64,000 nt of DNA from Lates calcarifer (GCF_001640805.2 NC_066844.1:13020543-13084542); one strand, 5' to 3'; shown: positions 12,127 through 22,199, counted from the stretch's first letter. The notes: generated from the sequence alone by a model not told the origin. Numbers and translations: made by a program.

Positions 12127-12635
12127 ATATACCCAGATCCAGTATCTGTGGGCCCTGCCTAATATTGCATAAGTCCTTTCATGCCATTTCATTGCCAAAA
12201 CAGCTCTGACCCTTTGGGGCATGGACATGGGATCTCTGGGGGTGTCCTGTGGTGTCTGGCACCAGGACATTGGCAGATCCAGTGGGATTGTTGGGTGGAG
12301 CTTCCATGGATCTGACCCCCCAGATCTGAGGGGTTTGGAGGCCAGGCCAACACCTTGGGCTCTTCGTCATGTTCCTTGAGACATTTCTTAGCAGTTTTTG
12401 TGGTGTGGTGGGGGCACTGTCCTGCTGAGGGAGGCCCCTGCCATTGGGGAGTGCTGTTGCCATAGGGGTGTGTGCTTGGTCTACAACAATGTTGAGGTGG
12501 GTGGTATGTGTCAAAGTAACATCCAGATGAATGTCACATCCCAAGGTTTCCCAGTAGTACATTGTATTGTAACAAGATAATTAATGTTATTAACTTCACC
12601 CATCAGTGGTTTTAATGTTGTGGATCATCGCTGTA
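12127..12635 (-). mobile_element. Internally deleted Tc1-like transposon
   Basis: On the minus strand the element begins at a Tc1-type terminal repeat (TACAGCGATGATCCACAAC, near 12635), runs about 90 bp, then jumps straight into the middle of a Tc1 transposase gene at a CTACTGGGAAACC block. The rest is the C-terminal part of the transposase, ending in the family's CAATATTAGGCAGGG block near 12160. The other terminus, near 12127, is degenerate. The N-terminal two thirds of the gene is absent, so it could only have moved with a transposase supplied from elsewhere. The copy at 34.7-35.0 kb shares the same junction. Confidence 0.75.
12137..12562 (-). pseudogene. Tc1-like transposase, C-terminal remnant
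   Basis: The minus-strand translation keeps Tc1 DDE-family blocks: ETLGCDIHLDVTLTHTTHLN, then a QQDSAP block that holds the second catalytic Asp, then RSMEAPPNN in the same frame and, in a shifted frame, SWCQTPQDTP and MPQRVRAVLA. The stretch that should carry the catalytic Glu (the PNSPDLNPIEHLWD-type region) is shrunk to PQIWGVR, so that residue is lost. The N-terminal HTH domains and the first catalytic Asp are deleted. At least one frameshift and these losses make it non-functional. Confidence 0.75.
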
Positions 12636-12760
12636 TATCTATCCAGTGTGTACCCTACCTCTTACCTCTTACCCACGGCCCTAGGATAAGGGGTATAGAT
12701 GATGGATGGATGGATGGACAATGAATGAAATAACTGTAATATGAAAGTTGTCACTGATAG

Positions 12761-12789
<29 letters not shown>
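12761..12789 (+). repeat. (TA)n microsatellite
   Basis: About 14 TA units shortly after the dispersed repeat's GATG tail. Probably variable in length. Confidence 0.9.
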
Positions 12790-12791
<2 letters not shown>

Positions 12792-12924
12792 TTGATTTAG
12801 TTTCAGGCCAGAAACACCATCGCAATCATTCTCATTTCCATCTAAAGTAGGAACCTGCCATGTTATATAACAGGACTTTTAAAGATCTTCCTTTGAAGAA
12901 GATAGATGTACGTTTTTGCTATTG

Positions 12925-13010
12925 CTATATAGCCAACATTAGCAGTCTACAAGAAATGTTCTGCATAAAATTTCTTTACTTGCCAAGAGCTGTCTCCAGT
13001 AGTTGAAAAA
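12925..13010 (+). repeat. Dispersed repeat relic (pair with 48945-49135)
   Basis: Shares an ordered set of blocks with 48945-49135: AACATTAGC, CAGTCTA-AAGAAA, TTCTGCATAA, TTTCTTTACTT and CCAAGAGCTGTCTC. I recognise this as a piece of a common fish repeat with the block GAGAGCTGTCTC. The ends are uncertain and the family has no name I can defend. Confidence 0.55.
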
Positions 13011-13486
13011 ACCTTCATTATAGAAAGATAACGCTCCATCAGGTGTTGAATCAATGGCCAATACTGGGGCACTACATTGATGAACTGACCTTAGCTTGGA
13101 TTTTATTGCTTTTCTGGGACATTTTATGTAGCATAATCACAGATATGTATAATGTATAATGTATAATATATGTTATCAGACCCAGTTCAACACAGTTGGA
13201 CAAGATATTTCTCATATTTCCAGAGGTTGTGCGCTCTTGGTTTCACAGTCTCTCCCTGTCTGGCAGCCTCTTCCACCTTGCTGTGTTTCACAGGTCCATG
13301 AAACACAAAGAGAATAGACAAAGATGGGGGCTCCTGGAGACCTGATGCTACACATCAATGTTTGAACCAGGTATTCCAGCTATGGCTGTCAAAGGCAAAA
13401 TCTGGAGCGTGAAAGTGCACCTACATCATTGCACTGCACTGCAGTGAACAAAGAGACTGAGGTATGAGACTAGTACATGCTACACT

Positions 13487-13522
13487 GAAGCAGGGATATT
13501 GCTCTGGAGCAATATCAGCTTC
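13487..13522 (+). repeat. Imperfect palindrome with 2-nt loop
   Basis: GATATTGCTC (13495-13504), spacer TG, then GAGCAATATC (13507-13516) is a perfect 10-bp palindrome. After a small asymmetric bulge GAAGC (13487-13491) pairs with GCTTC (13518-13522). Possible cruciform or short RNA hairpin. No function is inferred. Confidence 0.85.
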
Positions 13523-15656
13523 CCATGATGCCTTTGGCCTGGGTCTGATGATATACTATTGATGCAAACATCATTAGCATCATTACTATCTATTATTACT
13601 AAAACAAAGGCCAAAAGAGACTCCGTAATGTACATGAGTGTACATACTGTACAACAGGGCCCACAATGAAATGCAAAACCATGTATCTCAGGATCATTAA
13701 AAGTGTATTATCCCAACAGTGTATCATCAGACAGCCGTTCTCTTCCACAGCAGCATTCAGGGTTCTTCAGATGTTGCTCACACAGTAACTGATCATGGTT
13801 GTGTGCACATATCAATGTGTCAAGCCCTTTGTCCTTGAGTTGCACCCTGGAACTAATTTGCAGCTGGCGAGGAGCGTGCAACGGGAACTGCAAAACACAC
13901 CAATTAAACTGACATTCAGCTTTCTGCTCACTTGTCTTTCAAGACACACAAGGGCTGGTGCTCCAAAGCCTGGTGAGAGGAAGTTCACGAGTGAAATCCC
14001 CAGATCCCTGAGAGAGAGCAGAGGCAATAATTACTGGCCAACACATTTGAATTATTGTTGTACTACATTCCCCTGGCATGGTTATAAAATACTTCGAAGA
14101 CCTGCCTCAGTGTGATGCAAAGGAGCAGCATCATCCCACGTACATACTCTAGTGGTACAGTGTATTTCTGGCTTTATATTGCACATGAATATTTAATCTC
14201 GCTTTGGGTTTGTCAAAACCAGATACAGTATGAATGAACTCTGGCAGGGTTAAAAGAATATTTCAATAAATTCAAGGAATCATCCATGCTAATTTAACTC
14301 CATCTTTTGGGAGCTGAGTATCAAATAGAAACTGCAGAGAAGGGGACATCTTGAGACAGACAGATTGACGACATTATTGGTGAATTGAGAAGGAAAAAGA
14401 TTGAAGACAAACCTGATATCTCCCTGAAATCTGTGATTGAGTCCCATCTTGGCGTATGCTGATGGCTGAGCCACTCACAAGCTTTAAATATCAGCCAGTC
14501 AATATAATGTTGAAATAATGAAATAAAGCAGCAACAGAATATGTATTAATGTGAAGAAGTACAGCAATGTCATTTTGAAAATATGATACAGACTGTGGTG
14601 AGGCCTGACTCAGTCAAATTTGAGATCACTATAAAAATCCTTTCACCGCAGATCAATCCTGAGCCATAAGGTCAGATCACATCTCTTTAAGAGCTTTGTG
14701 CTTGAACACAAAGCTTGTGGAGCCTTCGTGCTTCCCTAACTGAACTTAAATACATAAACATACAGTGTTTCCATTCAAAGCTTGCACAATGCACATCATA
14801 CACACTGTGACTAAATGGCATTTAGAAAAAGGACAATTTGCAGAAATGTGGCTTATAGAGGTTAACAAGCTCTAATTTGTAATGTGTGCTGTAATCATGT
14901 AAAGGTTACAACAGACATCATCTTTATCTATCATGCATCCGTTTTGTTCTAGCAAAGTGGAAGCTGCTCACATTTTAGTTCATGATCTGGAATAAGACCT
15001 TGGATATTTAACACAAATTGTACAATTGAGTAGGCTTATAAGTTTTATATGTGGAATAAAAGCTCAGGGTCTATTTTTTTTTGTCACCTACTAATATGTA
15101 TTACGCTGGATTATGGATGAGTAGTACACTTTTAAATAAAAGAATATCTCTGCTCTTTGTATTACTGCCCACTTGTGAGTACTAATGTGCATATTTTAAA
15201 TGTGAAAGCACCCAATGTGAAGTGTGTCATATAATATATGAGGTAGAATGATTAATAAAAACAGAGGTTCTCTCCTATCTATATGAGCCATTATGTCTTA
15301 CAATTAATTATCTGTGTGCAGTATATTAATATAATGTTTGATATATGATCATACTCTAAGCTGCAGTTTCTCTTATCATAATGAAAAAAGTTCCTATTAT
15401 AACAATACCTGTTCCTCAAAACAATAAAACATGTTTTTAATGTAATAGATAAATAAATCAAAATAGATTTCAAAAAATCAAGAAACATCATTTTTAATGT
15501 AGTGATTGCTATATAAAGACATAAGTGGAGGCAAGCAGAAGTCTTCTGGGTGGCATAAAGTAGATTCATGTGCACAATCTGAAGATGTTTCAACTTGAGC
15601 CAGGTAAGTTTTGAAATCAGTTTGAGGCTGAGCTGTTTCGTAAACAAAGACACACG

Positions 15657-16556
15657 TTGGTGCAAAAGTATGGACACTCTACAGTACAGTATTTTTTAAA
15701 GAGTCTTTGGGGGCACTATTTCAGGAGACATTCCTATGGGTTGTACCTCCATAATTTGCTGATATTCAGTGGAATCTACTCTTCCTTCTATCAGTCCAGT
15801 TTCCTGTGCCACTGACTGGCACACAGCAGCAAAGTACAATATTTCCACCCCCATGACCAACAACTGGAATGGTGTTACTCTTCATTGAAAGCTGCTGCTG
15901 TTTTCCTCCTAATACACCTTTGGTGAGTGTGTTCAACAGGCTCAGTTTTCACTTCATCTATCCACCACATCCTGTTTCTGAAACTGCGCTGGCTCATCCA
16001 GATGTTGCTTTGTAGACTTCAGACATTTCTGATGTGGTTGCAGGTGAGGTTTCCTTATGACTCCTCCACGTAGACCCTGTCTGTGCATCAACTCTGCACA
16101 ATGGAATGGTACACCACCATTCCTGTGTCAGCTGAGCTTTTTTGCAGGTCCTTGCAGTCACTCAGGGGTTTGGCTTTGCCTTCAGACCCAGCAGACCTGC
16201 AGAAAGAACTTTCTTGGTCATCCAGATCAGGTCTTGACTTCCACAATTCCCCTTAATGTAACAATAATGACATTTCAGACTGTTGTAAGTGGAAGTGCTT
16301 TGGTGTCTTTTTATAACCTCTCCTGCTTTGTAGCATGAACTTGCTTCATTTTCAGATCCTCACTCACTTGTATAAAGGAGTATAGTGTTGTTGAGTGTTA
16401 CCATAAGGTTTGAAGAGTGAGAGAATATATGAGCTCTGGAAGTACCATCAGCTGAAAATTTCTAATGATAATTCTCGACCTGCCTTCTTAGTACTAGCCA
16501 ATCGATTAAGGCCTAGCATATTAATGTGTAGAATGGTCCCCATAGCCTTTGCACAT
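15657..16556 (-). mobile_element. Decayed Tc1-like DNA transposon
   Basis: Inverted end-like blocks lie at 15660-15677 (GTGCAAAAGTATGGACAC) and, in reverse complement with small gaps, at 16535-16554. Between them the minus strand carries a broken Tc1-like transposase. The roughly 900-bp length is short for an intact Tc1 element (about 1.2-1.6 kb in fish). The target TA is not resolvable at either end because of decay. It differs in end sequence from the Tc1-like copies at 12.1 and 34.8 kb, so it represents a separate family. Confidence 0.65.
15710..16370 (-). pseudogene. Tc1-like transposase relic, frameshifted
   Basis: Reading the minus strand across frames gives Tc1-type blocks in the right order: a TARTCKKAQLTQEWW-like linker, QHLDEPAQFQKQDVV (usually HLDKP.. 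in the family), an ENRAC..THSPKVY region where the first catalytic Asp and its neighbours should be, and a GHGGGNIVLCCC-type block matching the family's HGGGSIMLWG. Stops and frameshifts separate the blocks, and the C-terminal part with the second Asp and the Glu is not visible. It is a dead copy. Confidence 0.6.
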
Positions 16557-16834
16557 TCCTTTTTTTTGGGGGGTGTATTTTTTATGTTCATGAAATAAAA
16601 AGTGAAGGTGTATTAACATTTGAAGAAATTTTGATGTGTTTTCTGCAGTTTTTAATTAATTTCTTTTCACTTTAAACATCAAAAATGAATTTGGCTTATG
16701 ACATGGCTTTATCATCAAATTACAAGAAAAAAAAAAAGAATAATAAAAAAAAAAAGAAAATTACTTGATTGTCACTGTTTCTGATGTCCACCATTTTATG
16801 GTTGTAGTCACATATAAAACTTTATGCTATGTCA

Positions 16835-17030
16835 GTATACTGACTTATGTTATTATGAGAAAAAAGTTGTCAAAGGTTTGCTTGTCATTTTAATGAGAAA
16901 AGTTCCTTTTTATGATGAAATGCTGTAGCCTGTCTCAATAATGAGAAAAATATGTCATTATAACATGAAAGTACTGTATCTTGTTATGATGGGGAAAAAA
17001 AGTTCTTGACATTACCTGACATAATATTTT
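16835..17030 (+). repeat. Degenerate tandem repeat, ATGAGAAAA-type
   Basis: Blocks such as TTATGAGAAAAAAGTT, TAATGAGAAAAGTTC, TAATGAGAAAAATATG and GATGGGGAAAAAAAGTTC recur at irregular spacing, about 40-70 bp apart. It looks like an old minisatellite. The unit and copy number cannot be fixed by eye. Confidence 0.45.
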
Positions 17031-17119
17031 TTTATAAGACTTCTTGAGAAAATGTCAGGGATTAAAAAGGAGTATGATCTCAGTGCCTTTTCCTTCCTCT
17101 TCAACAACAAATGCCAACA

Positions 17120-17139
17120 TTTTTTTTTTTTTTTTTTTT
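17120..17139 (+). repeat. Poly-T run (20 T)
   Basis: Twenty T residues followed by AAAAGG. It could be the reverse-strand A tail of an old retroposed sequence, but no recognisable body adjoins it. Confidence 0.85.
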
Positions 17140-17470
17140 AAAAGGTAACTGGCATATTCTGTGACTACTTCCAGAGTTTTAAACTACAGTGTGTCACTTC
17201 AGGTTCAAGCTTCTGTGGGTTTGTGGTCACCTTGAGGGCTCAGGCCATTCCTCACTAACAGGGAGCTGATAGCCATGGTGCAGCAATAAGCACTCCTTGT
17301 AGGACTAAAGACTTGAAGCTCTGCACTTATTTGAATTCATTCAGCACTACACTATAATTCAGCTTTCATGGTGACTTAAGGTATTGAAGCGTGTACATTT
17401 CAGAAGGAGCTCATGTGAAGTTATTATAACAGTGTGAGGGGTTTTTGTTTTGGAGTTTCAGAGCAGATTG

Positions 17471-17503
17471 CTCTCTCTCTCTTTCTCTCTCTCTCTCTTT
17501 CTG
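17471..17503 (+). repeat. (CT)n microsatellite, imperfect
   Basis: CT units interrupted by two TTT steps. Simple low-complexity sequence. Confidence 0.85.
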
Positions 17504-18561
17504 CTCTATCCTGGCTTCATGTTACAGATGACAAATTCTCCGGCACCTGCTTCCTTTTGTACTATCTCAGGTTTACAGAGAATAATAACAGCTGCCATCC
17601 TTTTCAGCAGAGCCATTTCAGCATAGCAACTTTACATCTTGAGACAGCAACTGTCCTCTATTGAGCGAGACTAAAAAAATACAGTAGCAGTTTGATATGT
17701 TCAGTCATGGAAAATTAATGCACAACCCAAACTTTTGTTATTACATAATATGGAAGCTGTGAACTGACTCAAAGACCAGATAAATGAGTGAGTATCACAA
17801 TATAAACAAGCCTTCATTATCCTATTATTTTTATAGCCAACATCAGATGGAATGCATCCTCACTGTAGCCTTGACCATCAAAAACCTTTTCACAAAATGT
17901 GCCCATTGTGCAGTTTTTCACTCAGCTCACCTACGGCTCCTCCACCAAACAGCTTGTTTTTTTCAATGTGCTTGCCTTTAGTGTCCTCCATCCTGATAAA
18001 GTCTAGATGACATCTTAATAAATGTTAGATGACCTCTCCTTGCAGTACTGCATGTATCATCTGGGTGCCTACACATGCCTGACCACACAGTGTTTTGGTC
18101 CAGTATTAATTTGCCACTTGTTTGGTGGAAAGACAAAGGAATCGTGCAAATGCATTGGCCTTGCAGGCACAACTCACCCCTGCAGGTGTGTTGCTCTTGA
18201 TGCAATATACTTAATAGCATATAGCCGGTGTATAGACTTAAAAATAACACAACATTACAGTGTTTTATAAGCACTTACAGCATTGACTTTGCTTCTGCTG
18301 GTGTAAAGTAGACACTAGTGTTGAGTCTACAATAAAATAGAAACACCTAAAAGGACTTAAAAAAATCCTGACATTCCTTATTACATTTGAATTTGTAATT
18401 AGGAACCCCTCTATGCTAATTTCAGCTTGAAGGTGTTTTTTTTTTTGTTTATCTGTGCCCATAGTGAGCATGATTTAAAGTGAAAAAAAAACAATACAGT
18501 ATTAAGTGTGCACAGTGACAATAATCTGAGAAACAGGTCATTTTTCACTGTAATATATGTA

Positions 18562-18628
18562 CGAGGGTCATTCAATAAATAAGGTGAATTTTTCGGTATA
18601 AGGACTTTTAATACAGATAGAAGCTTAC
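18562..18628 (+). repeat. Mariner left terminal inverted repeat (67 bp)
   Basis: Pairs with 19381-19447 at 66 of 67 positions, the only difference being T at 18608 against the complement of G in the right copy. The repeat is long for a mariner, whose ends are often about 28-30 bp. It is the expected binding site for the transposase HTH domain. Confidence 0.95.
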
Positions 18629-18723
18629 TTTTTTAATTTTTTTTTGTTTTACTTTTTTTTCACATGGATTTAATTTCTTTTGCAGATTAAAAAAAACTTT
18701 GAGAGTTTTGGCGATTAACAAAG

Positions 18724-19374
18724 ATGGCCGACCAAAAAGCATGCTCCAGGATTGAACAGCGGTCAGTTATCAAGTTTTTGGTTGCTGAAGGGTGCAAACC
18801 CATTGAAATTCATAGGAGAATGTCAACTGTGTATGGTGCCACATGTTTCAGCCAAAAAAATGTCTACAAGTGGGCTAAATTGTTTAAAGAAGGACGGAGC
18901 AGTGGGAAGGTGATGCTCACCGTTTTTTGGGATATGCAAGGCCCAATCACCATTTCATTCCTTGAAAAAGGAAGCACTGTGAACAGTGCTAACTACTGTG
19001 AACTGCTGAGGCAGGTCAAGAAAGACATAAAGAACAAACGCAGGGGTCATCAGTCAAAAGGAGTCATCTTGCATCATGACAACGCAAGGCCTCACACAGC
19101 AGCCCAAACGGTGCAGACCATCAACGAGCTGGGCTGGGAACTGCTCCCTCATCCCCGTTATAGCCCAGACTTTGCCCCTTCAGACTGTCACCTGTTTGGT
19201 CCCTTGAAAGCGTTCACGAGAGGCACAAAGTTTGAAAGTGACGATGAAGTCAAAAGTGTTGTGAGCGACTGGCTGAGACATCAGTCCAAAGATTTTTACG
19301 CTGAGGGAATACGGAAGCTTGTACACAGATGGGAAAAGTGTGTGACAGTGCTGGAAGACTATGATGAAAAATAA
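18724..19374 (+). CDS. Mariner transposase with in-frame internal deletion
   Basis: The 216-residue frame starts at the ATG of MADQKACSRIEQRS. Residues about 8-57 form the HTH DNA-binding head typical of mariners (ending VYKWAKLFKEGR). Residue 60 joins directly to GKVMLTVFWD, the middle of the catalytic domain. The second catalytic Asp is D119 in HHDNARPH and the third is D154 in APSDCH, with 34 residues between, the DD34D spacing of mariners. The TGDE-type block with the first Asp, the linker and the second HTH region are gone, about 120-130 residues compared with the usual 340-350. The stop lies six bases before the right terminal repeat. The product should not cut DNA but might still bind the ends. 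It is not a host gene. Confidence 0.9.
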   Translation: MADQKACSRIEQRSVIKFLVAEGCKPIEIHRRMSTVYGATCFSQKNVYKWAKLFKEGRSSGKVMLTVFWDMQGPITISFLEKGSTVNSANYCELLRQVKKDIKNKRRGHQSKGVILHHDNARPHTAAQTVQTINELGWELLPHPRYSPDFAPSDCHLFGPLKAFTRGTKFESDDEVKSVVSDWLRHQSKDFYAEGIRKLVHRWEKCVTVLEDYDEK

Positions 19375-19380
19375 AAAAAA

Positions 19381-19447
19381 GTAAGCTTCTATCTGTATTA
19401 GAAGTCCTTATACCGAAAAATTCACCTTATTTATTGAATGACCCTCG
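19381..19447 (-). repeat. Mariner right terminal inverted repeat (67 bp)
   Basis: Reverse complement of 18562-18628 with one mismatch. Flanked by TA at 19448-19449. Lies almost directly after the transposase stop codon, so the element has nearly no 3' untranslated sequence. Confidence 0.95.
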
Positions 19448-19697
19448 TATATGATACCATATATATGACCTGCCAAATATTATATCTAAAAATACATTCA
19501 AATATATTTGTCAATATGAATGATTAAAACAGCTAAACTGAAAGTGAAACATGTTTTGTAATCCAACTGCAATGATCTACAAAAGGTAGGTTTATGGCAT
19601 GTAAATAAAAATTAATGCTATTGTAAATGACCTGTCACTGTGTATTAACTTGATTTGATTAAGAGTTGAATCTCAGTGCCCATTAAATATCAAATAT

Positions 19698-19777
19698 TTT
19701 TCAGATACAGTTTTTGTACACCTCAAATCAGCTGCTGCTGTATACCTCAAATCAGCTGCCAAAACTGCATCTGAAAA
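19698..19777 (+). repeat. Imperfect inverted repeat with a tandem duplication in its loop
   Basis: TTTTCAGATACAGTTTTTG (19698-19716) pairs with 19759-19777 at 17 of 19 positions. The 42-base loop is mostly two tandem copies of a TACACCTCAAATCAGCTGC-type unit (19717-19740 and 19741-19764, the second running into the right arm). It could be a folded small repeat. No terminal duplications or known family are visible. Confidence 0.8.
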
Positions 19778-22104
19778 TGTTCCATTTCCATTTTTTAAAA
19801 ATTCAGACTGAGTTCTTTAAACTTCTTAAAAGTTTAGTTCCAAAGTTCATTCTTGACCTTAGAAACTCTAAAATTTGATTTCAAACCCTTGGCTTGGAAA
19901 CTCAACTTTTACTTGAGAAGTCTTTAACTTTCTCTGGAAAAAAAGATAAAAAAAATAAATAAAAATTTGAACATCTACAATTCAATGACAGCTGGGAAAA
20001 ATCCATCTGCTCATGATCAGGTTACATGACTGAAAGCTCCAGAAAATGCACTAAATGGACCTTAGCCATATTTTGTAAACTCTGAAACCCAACCCAATGT
20101 AATAATCATACAAATCATGATGTAACTTACGTTTTGTAAAGAAAAAAAAAACATATTTTCATCACTACATTAACTGTCTTGCACTGTTTGCTGCACTTTG
20201 ATGCTCAAATTGCAAACTTGATCAAGAAGGACTATAAAATGTGTTGTTTAGCACATCTGTTTTATTTTCTCAACAGCTGCAGGGTTCACCTTAGCAAGTG
20301 AAATGATTAAACTTTGGAGCTGAAATAAAACAACACTATGTCAAATATAGTATTCACTATGAAGATATGATATATCTCTGCATTAAGGCTGAATATCAAG
20401 TGAAGTGTTCCATAAACAGTAAATAGAAGTAGTGCATGTAAAAATAAGTTACACATACTGTATCACTCTTTGTCCAGTGGACATTTGTTTTGGATTCTAA
20501 TTACATTTCTGCTGTTTGAGATGGACATCATAAGAATACAGCTAATAGATTGTAGGTATGATGAGGTGTCGTGCTGTTAACACAGGCAGCTGTGTTGTCA
20601 AGATAAATGTTCATCAAGTCGGGTGCATGTTTTAAAGGGGATTGGTGAAACACCCAGCAGCAGAAGCAGAGCAAATACAGCAGAAAGTAAATAATTGAAA
20701 ATGGGCACAGATTCAGCTTGGTGTGAAGTTAATATCTCAGTTTCAATGAAGAAATTGTCATTGATTGAATCCGTAATAGTGCTTGGTTTGTTGTTTACAC
20801 ATTAGCCACTGTAAATGTATCCCTGCTTTTATGATAGCAATTATTCCTTTATTTTCCTTGTCAAGAAAATTGCCTGCACTCTGAGTCATGTTGACAGCTG
20901 TGGCACAGTCACGCAACATACGGCACAATATTTATGTATTCCCTCTAAAATACGATCAGGAGCATGTGTGTGTTATTGCCTTTCAAAGGGTGGCACGCAG
21001 GCTTGATTATCTAGTCTCCTGTTTCTTAAAGTATAATTAAACAACACTCATTAGTTTTCTCCCTTGGATTGAATTAAAAAGTGTTAAAATGTATGGTTGT
21101 GTCAGACTATTACCTTGCCAACTACTGAAGTGCTCAACTATTTAAAGAATACATGGTGTTACTGCTGAATTTGGGTGACATATCCACAACCCAACCTTAA
21201 CACGGTTATTATTTCATGAAATATAAAAAATGGTACATTGCACTTTTGGCACTGTCATTAGACATCAATTGTATCCTAAAGATAAATTGTATCCTCTCTA
21301 AATATGAAAGTACTTTCTGGGGGGACTGGACAACTATCACTACCAAGTCCTTTGTTCAGCTTCAAAGCTTTTCATTTTAAAATGTTCACACCATTGTTCT
21401 CTGCCATTCTTGCTCTCCAAGTTTTTCATCTGATGTTTTTTCTTCTTGGTTTGCCAGCACCATTAAGCAACAATAATCTTCCATAATAGAGCCATTGTAC
21501 TTTTTTTCCAAGCTAACAAATGACTGAGTGGTTGTTTAAATATTTATTTTTTGTTTTCAAATATTACCCCTTGTAATATTTATTATATACATATTCATAA
21601 TATTTTTCCCTCCTCTTCTGTTTTTCTGCAAAGCTCACTCAGTGACACATGGTGATGCTATGGTTGCTTCTTTTCACCAGGGTTGCCAGATTTTAATGAC
21701 AAACTCCTGCCTACTTGGTGCTGAAATCCAGCCTGTTAAACACTGTGCCTGGTGCAGATATAATAACGTGTGATACTTGGAGAGGTTGGAAGGGGATATA
21801 CATTTCTTTCCTTTTCCAAAACCAAAATCACAGCAGGCATATCAATCATTAACTAGGACTTCTATGCAATGTTATGGTAGCTTCTGAAGGTATACTGAAC
21901 GTGCTGCTCTTGTTTTTGTTAATGATTTTAACAGTTAATAAACACCTATCCTGGGTGATGTGGTTGTTCACTTTTGCATTGTGATCTGTGGCTTTAATTT
22001 CTGTCTTTAGCTTTTTCAAGTGTTTTTGCTGCTGACCTCCTGAATGCCTCTCTCTGAAGTTGCTTTCAATTTTTATGTTTTCCAAAAATTTAATATTTCT
22101 TCAG
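19778..22104. other. Non-coding AT-rich stretch, no gene recognised
   Basis: Only short chance frames. Apart from A runs near 19950 and 20140 I see no repeat family. The last part leads into a pyrimidine tract and AG at 22104 that could be a splice acceptor. Confidence 0.5.
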
Positions 22105-22199
22105 GGAGTGCAGTTAGTGACAGCCTGTGTGCCATGCTAGCTCCGGTAGCTCGACGGACCAGCAGCAGCGAACAGCAAAAGGGCAGGTCTTAGCGAAGG
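22105..22199 (+). other. Possible small non-coding exon
   Basis: A TTAATATTTCTTCAG acceptor-like tract ends at 22104 and a GTAAGT donor-like site begins at 22200, bounding 95 bases. The segment is richer in GC and CpG (about five CpG in 60 bases) than its surroundings. All three plus frames contain a stop; the longest open part reads LCAMLAPVARRTSSSEQQKGRS before its stop. It could be a 5' untranslated or lncRNA exon, a transposon fragment, or chance. Confidence 0.2.

Larger units (their letters stand above)
12054..12718 (+). repeat. Dispersed teleost repeat split by a Tc1-like insertion
   Basis: The left piece (12054-12110) has the ATTGCCTGTAGG and GAGTGTGAATGGTTGT blocks. The right piece (about 12640-12718) resumes with CCAGTGTGTACCCTACCTC and AGGATAAGGGGTATAGATG and ends in a GATG tail. 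Together they make the same repeat as at the left window edge. The part between is a Tc1-like transposon remnant, so the transposon entered after this repeat was already in place. Confidence 0.7.
12790..15656. other. Non-coding stretch with a repeat relic and a palindrome
   Basis: Contains the dispersed repeat at 12925-13010, a (TGTATAA)n-like triplication near 13146-13170 and an imperfect palindrome at 13487-13522. No gene, splice structure or promoter is recognised. The region beyond 14.1 kb is AT-rich with only chance frames. Confidence 0.5.
16557..18561. other. Non-coding stretch with low-complexity runs
   Basis: Contains A-rich sequence at 16728-16760, a degenerate tandem array at 16835-17030, a 20-T run at 17120-17139 and a CT-rich run at 17471-17503. 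No gene is recognised. Confidence 0.55.
18562..19447 (+). mobile_element. Mariner-family transposon, internally deleted copy
   Basis: The element is 886 bp. It starts CGAGGGTCATTCAATAAATA and ends with the inverted form, with a TA on each side (18560-18561 and 19448-19449), the target duplication of Tc1/mariner elements. The 67-bp terminal repeats differ at one base. Inside is one open frame encoding a shortened mariner transposase. Complete mariners are about 1.25-1.3 kb, so roughly 0.35-0.4 kb is missing, all of it from within the gene. High end identity and an open frame suggest a fairly recent insertion. Mobility would need a complete relative elsewhere in the genome. Confidence 0.93.
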
